DNA of 64,000 nucleotides, taken from NCBI GenBank assembly GCA_049509515.1, contig JBEKZV010000013.1:62001-126000 (forward strand). Reading direction: 5' to 3'. Numbering within the stretch: position 1 is the stretch's first letter; each line of letters begins with the position of its first letter. Below the pieces are notes generated by a model. That model saw nothing but the letters and a program-made list of their open reading frames with translations, made no database searches and had not been told where the DNA came from. The stretch is from JBEKCP01 sp049509515 (GTDB lineage Bacteria; Planctomycetota; Planctomycetia; Pirellulales; Thermoguttaceae). Below are positions 6,777 to 14,416 of this stretch, piece after piece. A program made the position numbers and the translations under genes.

Positions 6777-8894
6777 TCAGATGCGGTCGAGCATGTCGAT
6801 CCAGCGGGCCAACTCGGCCAGCTCGGCGGGGTTGAGGTCGCGGGGGGCGTCGCCGAGGTCTTTCTCGGTCACGGGCAGCTTGGCCGCACGGAGGCGGACG
6901 ATCGACTGGGCCACGGCGGCGGCCATGGGCGACTTCTTGGCCGTGGCCACGTACAGGGCCAGGCGGTGCTCGGGATCGGACTCCGGCGGCGGAAACATGG
7001 CCACCGCGTCGATCGCCACCGCCGCGCGGAAGAAATCGCGGCTGTGAAACGCGGCCATGTAGGCCAGGGTCCCGCCAGGGCCGCGGCCGCCGACCACCAC
7101 CCGCGCCGGATCGATCGCGTAGCTCGCCTGGACCTGGCGGACGAGCTTTTCCAGGAACGCGGTTTCGTCGGGCCGCCAGCCGGACTCGCCCGCCGCCTTG
7201 GGCGCCACCAGCACCAGGCCGTAGCGGTCGCACAGCGGTTTCCACTGTCCGAGCAGCTCGTCCTGCTTGGGCACGGCGGCCCCGTGCAGCCAGACGACCA
7301 GGCCGCAGGGCACGGCCGGCGAGTAGCCTTCGGGGACGTAGGCCCAGGCCTCGTTCTTGAACTCGGGGACCTGGATCGAGGCGGCGCCGGACTTGGTCGC
7401 CCCGGCCGCCGGCGGCACACGGGGTGTACCGGATACGCTAGGCGGCGGCAGCTCGGCGGGCGGAAGTCCTTCGGGCAGATCCGCCAGTTTCACCTTCACC
7501 TTCCGAGTCTCGGACCCGTGACGGAACTCGATAGGGACTTCCTCGCCGGCCTCGAAGCCCGCAACCTGGCGGAGGAGCTCGTCGCGGCTGCCGGCGGGCT
7601 GGCCGCCCACGGATAGGACCACGTCGCCCGGCTCGATGTGGGCCGCGGCGGCGGGGGTCTGCGGATAGACGTAGCGGACGGCGACGCCCGGGGCCTTTGC
7701 CGCGGCGCCGCCGCCGGCGGGGGCCTTGGCTGCGTCGCGGCTAGGCAGGATGCCCAGGAAGGGATAGCGGAACGGGTCGAGGTTGGCCGACAGCTCCAGG
7801 TCGCGCTCGATCCGCTCCTTGCCGCGGAGGGCCACGAAATGCAGCTTCTGGCCGGCATAGTGGCGGCTGATTTCCTGGCGGACCTCGGCCGAGCGGGAGA
7901 CGGTCCGCCCGCCGATCTCGATCAGCCGGTCGCCCGCCTTGAAGCCGGCCTTGTCGGCGGGCGAGCGCGGGCGGCAGGAGGCGATCTCGGTGTCGCCGGT
8001 GTAGAGGTTGCGGGCCTTCATCATGAAGCCGCCCACGCCGGCCCGCAGGTCTTCGCCCTTGCGCAAACGCGGCAGGGTGGTGAGGATGTGCTCCAGCGGG
8101 ACGGCGAAGCCGATGCCCGAGTCGTACCACTCGTAGCCGGCGATTTCGTCGGCCGACTGCGGCGAGAGGGGGACGAGGATGCCCAGCACGCGGCCGCGGA
8201 TGTCCACGAGCGGTCCGCCGTAGTTATTGGGCGAGACGGCGGCGTCGGTCTGGAGGGCCTTGCCCCAGATCCGCCCCACGGCGCTGAGGATGCCCACGGC
8301 CAAGTTCGGCCGGTCTTCCTCGAAGGTGCGGCCGACGGCGATGCACCACTGGCCGACGCGCATCTCGGACTCCGGCGCCACCTCGGGCACGGGCAGCGGG
8401 TGATCGACCTCGATCTTCAGCAGCACGATCTTGCGGCTGTGGTCGGTGGCCACGAGCTTGGCCGGCTTGCGGGCGCCGCCGGGCAGGCGGACCAGGATCG
8501 AGGCCGGCTTGTTGACGAAGTTGAACGCGCTGGAGACGATGTAGCCCTGCGGATCGACCACCACTCCGGTGGTCGGGCCCGTGCCGAAGAGCACCTTCTG
8601 AACCCGTTCCAGGCCGCCGACGGTCTCGATCCGCACCACCGACGGGGCGACGCGCTGGAGGGCGGCGGCAACGGCCTTCTGCTGGAGGGTTTCCAGGTCG
8701 TCGTCGCCGCGTGCCGGCGGGGCGGCCAGGGCCCAGGCGGCCAGGGCCAGGAGGCACGGCAGGAGGATAAGTTCTGGTTCCCACGCTCCGCGTGGGAACC
8801 CCGTTTTCTCGACGCTCCGCGTCGAACCGGGCGACGCAGAGCGTCGCAGACAGTGCGTTCCCACGCAGAACGTGGGAACGAGGGATTTGGTCAT
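6777..8894 (-). CDS. HtrA-like pseudoprotease with two PDZ domains and an esterase-like domain (705 aa)
   Basis: Order of parts: signal sequence (1 to about 63), trypsin-like fold (about 70-275), PDZ (about 283-372), PDZ (about 385-475), then an alpha/beta-hydrolase-like domain (about 510-705) with LVVWLHG. All three protease residues are replaced: the His position reads SSAFNF (about 121-126), the Asp position SRKIVLLK has Lys155, and the Ser loop reads NNYGGP with Tyr225. The hydrolase elbow, normally G-x-S-x-G, reads GGRGPGG (602-608), so its nucleophile is gone too. It is probably a binding or regulatory protein. The n-region of the signal (about residues 4-41) is encoded by a hairpin repeat inserted in frame (8776-8880). 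Last gene of the long cluster. Confidence 0.85.
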   Translation of the reverse strand: MTKSLVPTFCVGTHCLRRSASPGSTRSVEKTGFPRGAWEPELILLPCLLALAAWALAAPPARGDDDLETLQQKAVAAALQRVAPSVVRIETVGGLERVQKVLFGTGPTTGVVVDPQGYIVSSAFNFVNKPASILVRLPGGARKPAKLVATDHSRKIVLLKIEVDHPLPVPEVAPESEMRVGQWCIAVGRTFEEDRPNLAVGILSAVGRIWGKALQTDAAVSPNNYGGPLVDIRGRVLGILVPLSPQSADEIAGYEWYDSGIGFAVPLEHILTTLPRLRKGEDLRAGVGGFMMKARNLYTGDTEIASCRPRSPADKAGFKAGDRLIEIGGRTVSRSAEVRQEISRHYAGQKLHFVALRGKERIERDLELSANLDPFRYPFLGILPSRDAAKAPAGGGAAAKAPGVAVRYVYPQTPAAAAHIEPGDVVLSVGGQPAGSRDELLRQVAGFEAGEEVPIEFRHGSETRKVKVKLADLPEGLPPAELPPPSVSGTPRVPPAAGATKSGAASIQVPEFKNEAWAYVPEGYSPAVPCGLVVWLHGAAVPKQDELLGQWKPLCDRYGLVLVAPKAAGESGWRPDETAFLEKLVRQVQASYAIDPARVVVGGRGPGGTLAYMAAFHSRDFFRAAVAIDAVAMFPPPESDPEHRLALYVATAKKSPMAAAVAQSIVRLRAAKLPVTEKDLGDAPRDLNPAELAELARWIDMLDRI
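8776..8880. repeat. Cluster of four hairpins inside a signal-peptide coding region
   Basis: Four perfect inverted repeats follow one another: 8776-8800 (arms GGTTCCCACGC), 8810-8824 (CGACGC), 8831-8847 (GCGACGC) and 8856-8880 (CGTTCCCACG). They lie within codons of the 705-residue protein without breaking the frame. This is a REP-like element rather than part of a normal signal peptide. Confidence 0.85.
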
Positions 8895-8941
8895 GGTGGT
8901 GTTTGTCTCCGCGTCGTTGGCGTTTGCGAAGCCGCAAGCGG

Positions 8942-10108
8942 CTATTCCTGGTCGCTGGCGGGCAGGGTGAGGTCGACCAATTCCTGCCCGCGGAGCACGG
9001 TCAGTTTGACCGCGTCGCCGCGATCGATCGTTTCGAGCTCCTGCTGGAGCGACTTGCAGGACTGCGTCAGGCGGTTGCCCACCAGGAGGACGAGGTCGTC
9101 GGGCAGGAGTCCGGCGCGGGCGGCCGGCGAGCCGGCGCGGACCTGGTCCACGAAGGCGGGCGTCCGCTCCAGCACGTCGGGCACCAGCGTGACGCCCAGC
9201 GAGGCGAGGGTGGCGGGCCGGGCGGGCTTCCGCGGCGCCGGCTCGGGCGTGGCGACGAACTTCCCCGCGCGGATCGCGTCGACCGACGCCCGGAGTTGCT
9301 CGATCGGGATCGCGTAGTTCAGCCAGGTGTTGTTCAGCGTGTTGCGGAGCTCCTTGCCGAGCATGCCGGCCAGCTCGCCGCGGCGGGTCACCAGCACCCC
9401 GCCGGCGGCGCCGGGATTGTTCGTGGTCATGTCCAGGACGTAGACCGGCCCGTGGTACGGAGTCTCGAACGTGCCGCGCCGCGCCTCCAGCCGCGTGACG
9501 ACCGAGACCGTGCCGTGCTGCACGCTGGCGGGCTCGTTGCCCGAGGCCACGTTGAACAGGTTGCTGATGGCCAGCACGCCCGCGCCCCCCTGGAGGTCGG
9601 CCGCCTTGGCCAGGTCGAAGCAGGGCAGGTCGGCGGCCTCGATCTTCAAGACGGCCGCTTCCAGGCGGGGATCGGCGCCCACGAGCTTCGCCTCGTAGCG
9701 CCGCCCGTCGTAGAGCGTGACGCTGACGTGGTCCGAATCCAGCACGTAACTCAGCACGGTCAGCACGCAGCCGTCGGGCGAGATGAGGATGCCGCTTTGA
9801 TAGTGCTCCATGCCGCGGAACCCGCCCGCCCCATAGATCTTGACGACCTTCATCTGCGCGCGGTCGATGACTTCGCCGGCCGGGCTACTGCCGGGGTCGG
9901 CGGCGCGGGCCGCGGGGGCCGGGAGCGTTAACAGGAACACAAGCCCGCAAATCCCAAGCCCGCAAATCCCAAGCCCGCAAATCCCAAATCTCGAATCCCA
10001 AATCCCAGACAATCTCGAAGGACCGAAAGCCCCAATGCCGGAAACGCCGGCGCCGCGCGGGCGGTCCGGCAGAATCCCATGGCGGCGCGAATGCTTGGTT
10101 TGGAACAT
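8942..10108 (-). CDS. HtrA-like pseudoprotease with PDZ domain (388 aa)
   Basis: A trypsin-like fold (about 75-285) plus one C-terminal PDZ domain (about 300-385). The fold is recognisable ('GILISPDGCVLTVLSYV', 'NPGAAGGVLV') but the catalytic triad is lost: the His position is Tyr121 (LSYVLD), the Asp position Glu150 (RLEAAVLK), and the Ser of GNSGG is Ala235 (GAAGG). The protein should be exported. Its hydrophobic signal is made by three copies of a 15-bp repeat (GICGL three times, residues 42-56), and the first 40 residues look repeat-derived, so the true start is uncertain. It follows the catalytic homologue by 70 bases and precedes the 705-residue pseudoprotease by 47. Confidence 0.82.
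   Translation of the reverse strand: MFQTKHSRRHGILPDRPRGAGVSGIGAFGPSRLSGIWDSRFGICGLGICGLGICGLVFLLTLPAPAARAADPGSSPAGEVIDRAQMKVVKIYGAGGFRGMEHYQSGILISPDGCVLTVLSYVLDSDHVSVTLYDGRRYEAKLVGADPRLEAAVLKIEAADLPCFDLAKAADLQGGAGVLAISNLFNVASGNEPASVQHGTVSVVTRLEARRGTFETPYHGPVYVLDMTTNNPGAAGGVLVTRRGELAGMLGKELRNTLNNTWLNYAIPIEQLRASVDAIRAGKFVATPEPAPRKPARPATLASLGVTLVPDVLERTPAFVDQVRAGSPAARAGLLPDDLVLLVGNRLTQSCKSLQQELETIDRGDAVKLTVLRGQELVDLTLPASDQE
9941..9985. repeat. 15-bp tandem repeat, three copies, coding for signal-peptide core
   Basis: The unit AAGCCCGCAAATCCC occurs at 9941-9955, 9956-9970 and 9971-9985, followed by degenerate AAATCCC/GAATCCC copies to about 10008. On the minus strand it codes GICGL repeats in the signal peptide of the 388-residue protein. 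Related to the AATCCC heptamer arrays elsewhere in the window. Confidence 0.85.
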
Positions 10109-10178
10109 TGGAGCTTGGGATTTCGGACTTGTTTGGGATTTGGTGCTTCGGGTTTGCTGCTCTGGGCCCGTGCGGCGT

Positions 10179-12020
10179 TTATTTCTTTGCCAGATCGTAC
10201 CCCGCCGGCATCAATACGCCGTAGCGTTGCTCTCCGACGCGGACCTCGATGCGTCCGGGCAGGGAGCGGCCGTCCACCTGGCGATAGCCGGAGAAGGACA
10301 GCTCGCAGGGGTCGGACTCTTGGGCGGGGTACATCTCCAGGGCCAGCAGGTCGCCCGAGCCGGGATCGAAGTAGAACCAGCACTCGATCCCGCGATAGCC
10401 GGCCACGAGCACGTCCGCGAGTCCCTCGCGCCCGGCCAACGGAGCCGTGCCGAGGTAGTAGATCTCGTCGAATCCCTTGGGGCCTTCCACGGCCAGGCGG
10501 CGCCAGAAGTGGAGGGCGGGCAGGAGTCCGCCGCTGCCGGGCGGGGGCAGGTTGGCGGTCATGTCCGGACCGGGGGCCCACTTGAAGTCGCCGGCGGGGG
10601 CCTCTAGCGCCGCCTCCGCGGCCGCCAACCGCAAGCGCAAGGCCGAGCCCGAGTCGAGCTTGCCCGCCACCTTCCACGTCCCGCGGAGGCCGGTGAAGTC
10701 GCCGCGGGCCTTCCAGGCATTCCACACGCGGTCTTGCTCGACCTGGTTGAAATAGTAGTTGGCGTAGCCGTGCTTCTCCTGGAAGACCTTCTTGACGGCG
10801 TCCGGCATGGGCACCGGGGGCGCAGGCAGGCCGAACGGCATCGGCCCGGGCTTGATCTTGATCTTCGGCGGGGCGCCGTCGGGTTTCTTGCCCTTGGACT
10901 TCTTCGATTTGCCGGGGGAGTCGTCCTCCTCGTCCGGGTTCGGCAGTTTGGGCAGGGGCATGATCTGCGGCGGCTTGGCCGTGGCCTGCTTCAGCAGGTC
11001 TTCCTTGGAATGGACGCCGGCCAGCCGGACCATCACGTCGTGCCGCTCCCCCTCGCGGCGGAAACTCAGGGGCACGCGCCACCCCTTGGGGAACGTGCCC
11101 AGCACGTTCTTGAAACCGTTGGCGGTGGTGATCGGCCGGCCGCCGAAGCTGATGATCTCGTCGTCCACCCGCAGGCCGCGGCGATAGGCGTCGGACTGCT
11201 CCAGCACGTCGGTCACCAGGACGCGGCCCTGGTCCTCGGTGGCGACGCGGGCGCCCAGCGTTGCGTGGTCGACGATGCGGCCGCTGCGGAGCGAGCCGAG
11301 GAAGTTCTTGATCTGGTTGATCGAGACGGCGTAGCCGACGCCGACGTTCACGCGGCCGCGCTTCTCGAACGAGCAGCGGCCGTTGATGCCCACCAGCCGG
11401 CCTTGGGCGTCGAACAGCGGCCCGCCCGAGTTGCCCGGGTTGATCGAGGCGTCGGTCTGGATGCAGTCGGCGTATTCCAGGAGCGTGCCCTCGGGCGGCT
11501 GGTAGCGGCGGACCCCCGAGACGATGCCCCAGGTGACCGTGGGCTGGAAATCGGTGGCCAGCAGGAAAGGGTTGCCCATGGCAAACACCGCATCGCCGGG
11601 GTGGACCTGGTCGCTGTCGCCCAGCTCGGCATGGGGAAAATCACTGCGGCCCAGGAGCTTCAGGAGTGCCACGTCGCCCGTCGGATCGAGGCCCACGACG
11701 ACCGCGTCGTAGACGCGGCCGTCGGCGGTGCCGCATTTCATGGCGTTGCCGCAGGGGCGGGCGACGTGGAAGTTGCTCAGGGCCCAGCCGTCGGGTGAGA
11801 TCAAGACGCCGGAGCCGCCTCCCATGCCCGCCGCGTCGAAGATGGCCACCGCCGCCGGCTTGACCTTGGCCATCACGGCGATCCGCTGGGCCTCGGCCTC
11901 CAGCACGGCCGGGGCGGGGCCTCCCTGGGCCCACGCCGGCCGGAGGCACGCCAGGAGCACCGCCGCGACCAACAGTCCCACCCTGCTTGTTTGCGTAGTC
12001 CGCAATGGAAACATGCTCAT
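10179..12020 (-). CDS. Trypsin-like serine protease with PDZ domain, HtrA/DegP type (613 aa)
   Basis: An exported protease with an intact triad: His85 (SNFHVA), Asp116 (TGDVALL) and Ser198 (NPGNSGGP). Signal peptide 1-31 (cleavage after AWA). Protease domain about 45-245, PDZ about 252-340, a Pro/Lys/Asp-rich linker about 345-400, and then a further domain of about 200 residues that I do not recognise (ends EVRVGEQRYGVLMPAG). Its start overlaps the stop of the NPCBM gene (ATGA, 12017-12020). It is the only catalytic member of three adjacent HtrA-like genes, so the other two may modulate or compete with it at the envelope. Confidence 0.9.
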   Translation of the reverse strand: MSMFPLRTTQTSRVGLLVAAVLLACLRPAWAQGGPAPAVLEAEAQRIAVMAKVKPAAVAIFDAAGMGGGSGVLISPDGWALSNFHVARPCGNAMKCGTADGRVYDAVVVGLDPTGDVALLKLLGRSDFPHAELGDSDQVHPGDAVFAMGNPFLLATDFQPTVTWGIVSGVRRYQPPEGTLLEYADCIQTDASINPGNSGGPLFDAQGRLVGINGRCSFEKRGRVNVGVGYAVSINQIKNFLGSLRSGRIVDHATLGARVATEDQGRVLVTDVLEQSDAYRRGLRVDDEIISFGGRPITTANGFKNVLGTFPKGWRVPLSFRREGERHDVMVRLAGVHSKEDLLKQATAKPPQIMPLPKLPNPDEEDDSPGKSKKSKGKKPDGAPPKIKIKPGPMPFGLPAPPVPMPDAVKKVFQEKHGYANYYFNQVEQDRVWNAWKARGDFTGLRGTWKVAGKLDSGSALRLRLAAAEAALEAPAGDFKWAPGPDMTANLPPPGSGGLLPALHFWRRLAVEGPKGFDEIYYLGTAPLAGREGLADVLVAGYRGIECWFYFDPGSGDLLALEMYPAQESDPCELSFSGYRQVDGRSLPGRIEVRVGEQRYGVLMPAGYDLAKK

Positions 12021-13249
12021 TTGATCAACCTCGCGTCGCCAAGGTCGAGGTGGTCGGCCACGTCGAGGTCGTCGCCGTAATCGACGAGGATCGTCAGCCG
12101 GTGGACGCCGGACAGGTCCGCGCTAATCGGCACCTCCGTCTTTTTTCCCGACGGATCCTTGTCGTTACCGCTCAGGGCCGTGTCGACCAGAATCTTGTCG
12201 TCGCCGCGGATCACCAGGTGGACGTGGCCGTTGGGGCGGACTTCGTCGTCGATGCCCGCCACCGCCTCGAAGCGGCTGAAGCGGCCCGGCACACGGTAGA
12301 CCATCTCGGTTCGGCTGTGGATCCACAATCCCTTGGCGTAGGTCTTGCCGCCGATCCGCAACGGCTTGGATTCCATGTTCTGGTCCTGCCGCGGCCGGAA
12401 GAGTTCCAGCCGGGAGGGCAATTCCTTCGCCATGCCCCACAGCGGGGTGAAGACGACCGTGTCGGGCTGCAGGTCGCTCAAGAAGACGATCTTGCCCCGC
12501 GACAGGTCGGCGGCGGCCAGTTGGTCCGGGCCGCGGCGGACGGTCCGGCCGCCGGCCGTAGTCCATTCCCAGTGGTCGGAAAAGGCCAGCGAGCGGACCG
12601 ACCACCGCGAGCCCCCGGCATCCAGGACGCTGTAGGCCCCCTCGGGCACTTCCCCGGCGGCGGCGTGGTAGTAGACCAGGCCGCAGACCTTGCTCCGCTT
12701 GACTTCCAGCGGCTCGCCGTCCAGCACGAAGCGGACCTGCTTGTCGCTCACGTCGCCCAGCGCGCCCTTGTGGTAGTCCAAGTGGTATTCCAAGGTGTCG
12801 CCAGCGCGCCCCTCCTTGGCCACCACGAGCATGTCGCTCTGGGCCTTCTGGGCGCGGATGCGGTTCCACTGGGCCAGCACCGCCTCGGGGCCCGGGAGGA
12901 AACGGGCCGCGGCGACTTCCCGGGCCGGCAGTTCGAGCACGTCGCCACCCACCAGCGCGATCCGCGCGGTGCCCCCCTGGACCGTGTACTCCACGGCGGA
13001 AAGCGTCGAGCCCTCGACCAGGTCAAGCCAAACCTTGGCCGGCGGCGGGACCGGCTTGGGCTTCGCCGCCAGCGACGCCACCTTGGCCAGGTCCAGCGAC
13101 ACGCGGCCCGACGGGGTCTCGATCGTCACCTGCTTGGCGTCCAGGGCCACCAGCCGGCCGGCCTGCGGCGGGCCCTCCAGCGGCTGGACTTCGAGCTTGG
13201 GCAACTCGGGCGGGGCGGAAACGGCCAGGGCCAGGATCAAGGAAAACAT
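12017..13249 (-). CDS. NPCBM-domain exported protein (410 aa)
   Basis: A short signal peptide (about 1-13, MFSLILALAVSA), an SH3/Sm-like beta segment (ALDAKQVTIETPSGRVSLDLAK, about 36-57 in the numbering used here), a middle region, and a C-terminal NPCBM/NEW2 carbohydrate-binding-like domain (about 270-410). The NPCBM marks are KGLWIHSRTEMVY and GIDDEVRPNGHVHLVI. NPCBM domains bind glycans, so it may attach to envelope polysaccharide. The stop overlaps the protease start by four bases and its start is 3 bases after the previous stop, so it is firmly inside the operon. Confidence 0.86.
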   Translation of the reverse strand: MFSLILALAVSAPPELPKLEVQPLEGPPQAGRLVALDAKQVTIETPSGRVSLDLAKVASLAAKPKPVPPPAKVWLDLVEGSTLSAVEYTVQGGTARIALVGGDVLELPAREVAAARFLPGPEAVLAQWNRIRAQKAQSDMLVVAKEGRAGDTLEYHLDYHKGALGDVSDKQVRFVLDGEPLEVKRSKVCGLVYYHAAAGEVPEGAYSVLDAGGSRWSVRSLAFSDHWEWTTAGGRTVRRGPDQLAAADLSRGKIVFLSDLQPDTVVFTPLWGMAKELPSRLELFRPRQDQNMESKPLRIGGKTYAKGLWIHSRTEMVYRVPGRFSRFEAVAGIDDEVRPNGHVHLVIRGDDKILVDTALSGNDKDPSGKKTEVPISADLSGVHRLTILVDYGDDLDVADHLDLGDARLIK

Positions 13250-13252
13250 GGC

Positions 13253-14317
13253 TTACTTGTTCTCGGTTCTTTCTTCCGTGGCGAGTTTGCGGAAGTACTG
13301 CTCCACGATGTCGCGGTAGTGGGCGGGGAACTCGCGGCCCAGGTGCTGCAGGGCCTCCTCGCGTTCCTTGGGCGGCAGGTCGCCCCAGCCGCTCTTGCTG
13401 CCGATGTTCTTCCGGGCGACCTCGCCGGCGCCGCGGGCCGCCGGCAGGAAACTGTTGGGCGCCGGACGGGTGGACTGCGACCCGCCGCCGCTGCCCGACG
13501 ACTGCTGCTGCTTCTGCTGGTCTTCGATCTTCTTGATCAGCTTGTCGAGCGATTCGATCACGCCGTCCTCGACCTTGCGGACCTTCGGGCCGGCGCGGCC
13601 CAGGTCCAGCCGCCGCTCGACGTCGTCCATTCGCCGCGCGATGTGGTCCAGCGTGTCGGCCTCGAGCCCCTTCAGGTCGGCCTGCATCAGCAGCGCGACG
13701 ACCACGTAGCGCCGCGGGCTGCCTTCGGCCCCGTCCAGCAGCCGGTCGACCGCCTTGAGGCCCTGTTCTTTCTGCAACAGTCGATGATACGCGACTCCCT
13801 GGTAGAAGAGCAAATCGGCGGGGGCGGCCACCTCCTCGGGTTTCAGGCCGGCCAACTGCTCCAGGGCCTCGTCGAACCACGAGCCCTGCACGAGCCACCG
13901 CCCGTACATCAGGCGGAGATTGGCGGCCTCCAGCGGCGGCGTCTTGCGGTCGGCCAGCCACGCCTGGTCGGGCAGGACGGCGCGGGTCCGCGGCTTCGAG
14001 CACACCTCGACCAACCGGGCTGCCCGCGAATCGGCCAGGGCAAACGTGGCCGAGAGCCGATCGAGCAGCTCCATGCCGCTGGTCTTCTCCGAGATGCCGG
14101 CCCAGATCGCGTCGGCCTTGGCCCGGGCGTCGCCGGGGGCGCCCGCCGCGGCCAACCATGCGACGGCCCGGGCCCGCACGTCCTCGGCCCGCGGCAACTG
14201 CCAGGCCGGCGCCTTGGGGATCGCCTCCGGCGACGGCTCCGCGGCGGGGCAGAACGGGGCGACGGCCAACAGCAGCGCAAGAGCCGCTGCCAACGGAAAT
14301 CTGAAATCGCGTTCCAT
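13253..14317 (-). CDS. Exported helical protein of the MoxR-VWA cluster (354 aa, unknown)
   Basis: The start at 14317 is set by a strong ribosome-binding site (AAGGAGGA, 7 bases upstream) and gives a signal peptide (MERDFRFP, hydrophobic core, cleavage near CPAAEP). The rest is mostly helical with TPR-like spacing (about 120-240) and a charged coiled-coil segment before a low-complexity SSGSGGGSQ stretch (about 265-285). The C-terminus has a conserved-looking LPPKEREEALQHLGREFPAHY motif, a pattern also seen in other planctomycete proteins near this operon. No known enzyme motif. Probably a structural partner of the neighbouring coiled-coil proteins. Confidence 0.75.
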   Translation of the reverse strand: MERDFRFPLAAALALLLAVAPFCPAAEPSPEAIPKAPAWQLPRAEDVRARAVAWLAAAGAPGDARAKADAIWAGISEKTSGMELLDRLSATFALADSRAARLVEVCSKPRTRAVLPDQAWLADRKTPPLEAANLRLMYGRWLVQGSWFDEALEQLAGLKPEEVAAPADLLFYQGVAYHRLLQKEQGLKAVDRLLDGAEGSPRRYVVVALLMQADLKGLEADTLDHIARRMDDVERRLDLGRAGPKVRKVEDGVIESLDKLIKKIEDQQKQQQSSGSGGGSQSTRPAPNSFLPAARGAGEVARKNIGSKSGWGDLPPKEREEALQHLGREFPAHYRDIVEQYFRKLATEERTENK

Positions 14318-14416
14318 GGCTTGTTCCTCCTTTTCCACGTTGTGGTGCCGGCGTCCCGCCTGCGTCTTCCGGGCGGGTGGCGCGCCTGCACCACGGTTCA
14401 TTCTTGTTACGGTGCC

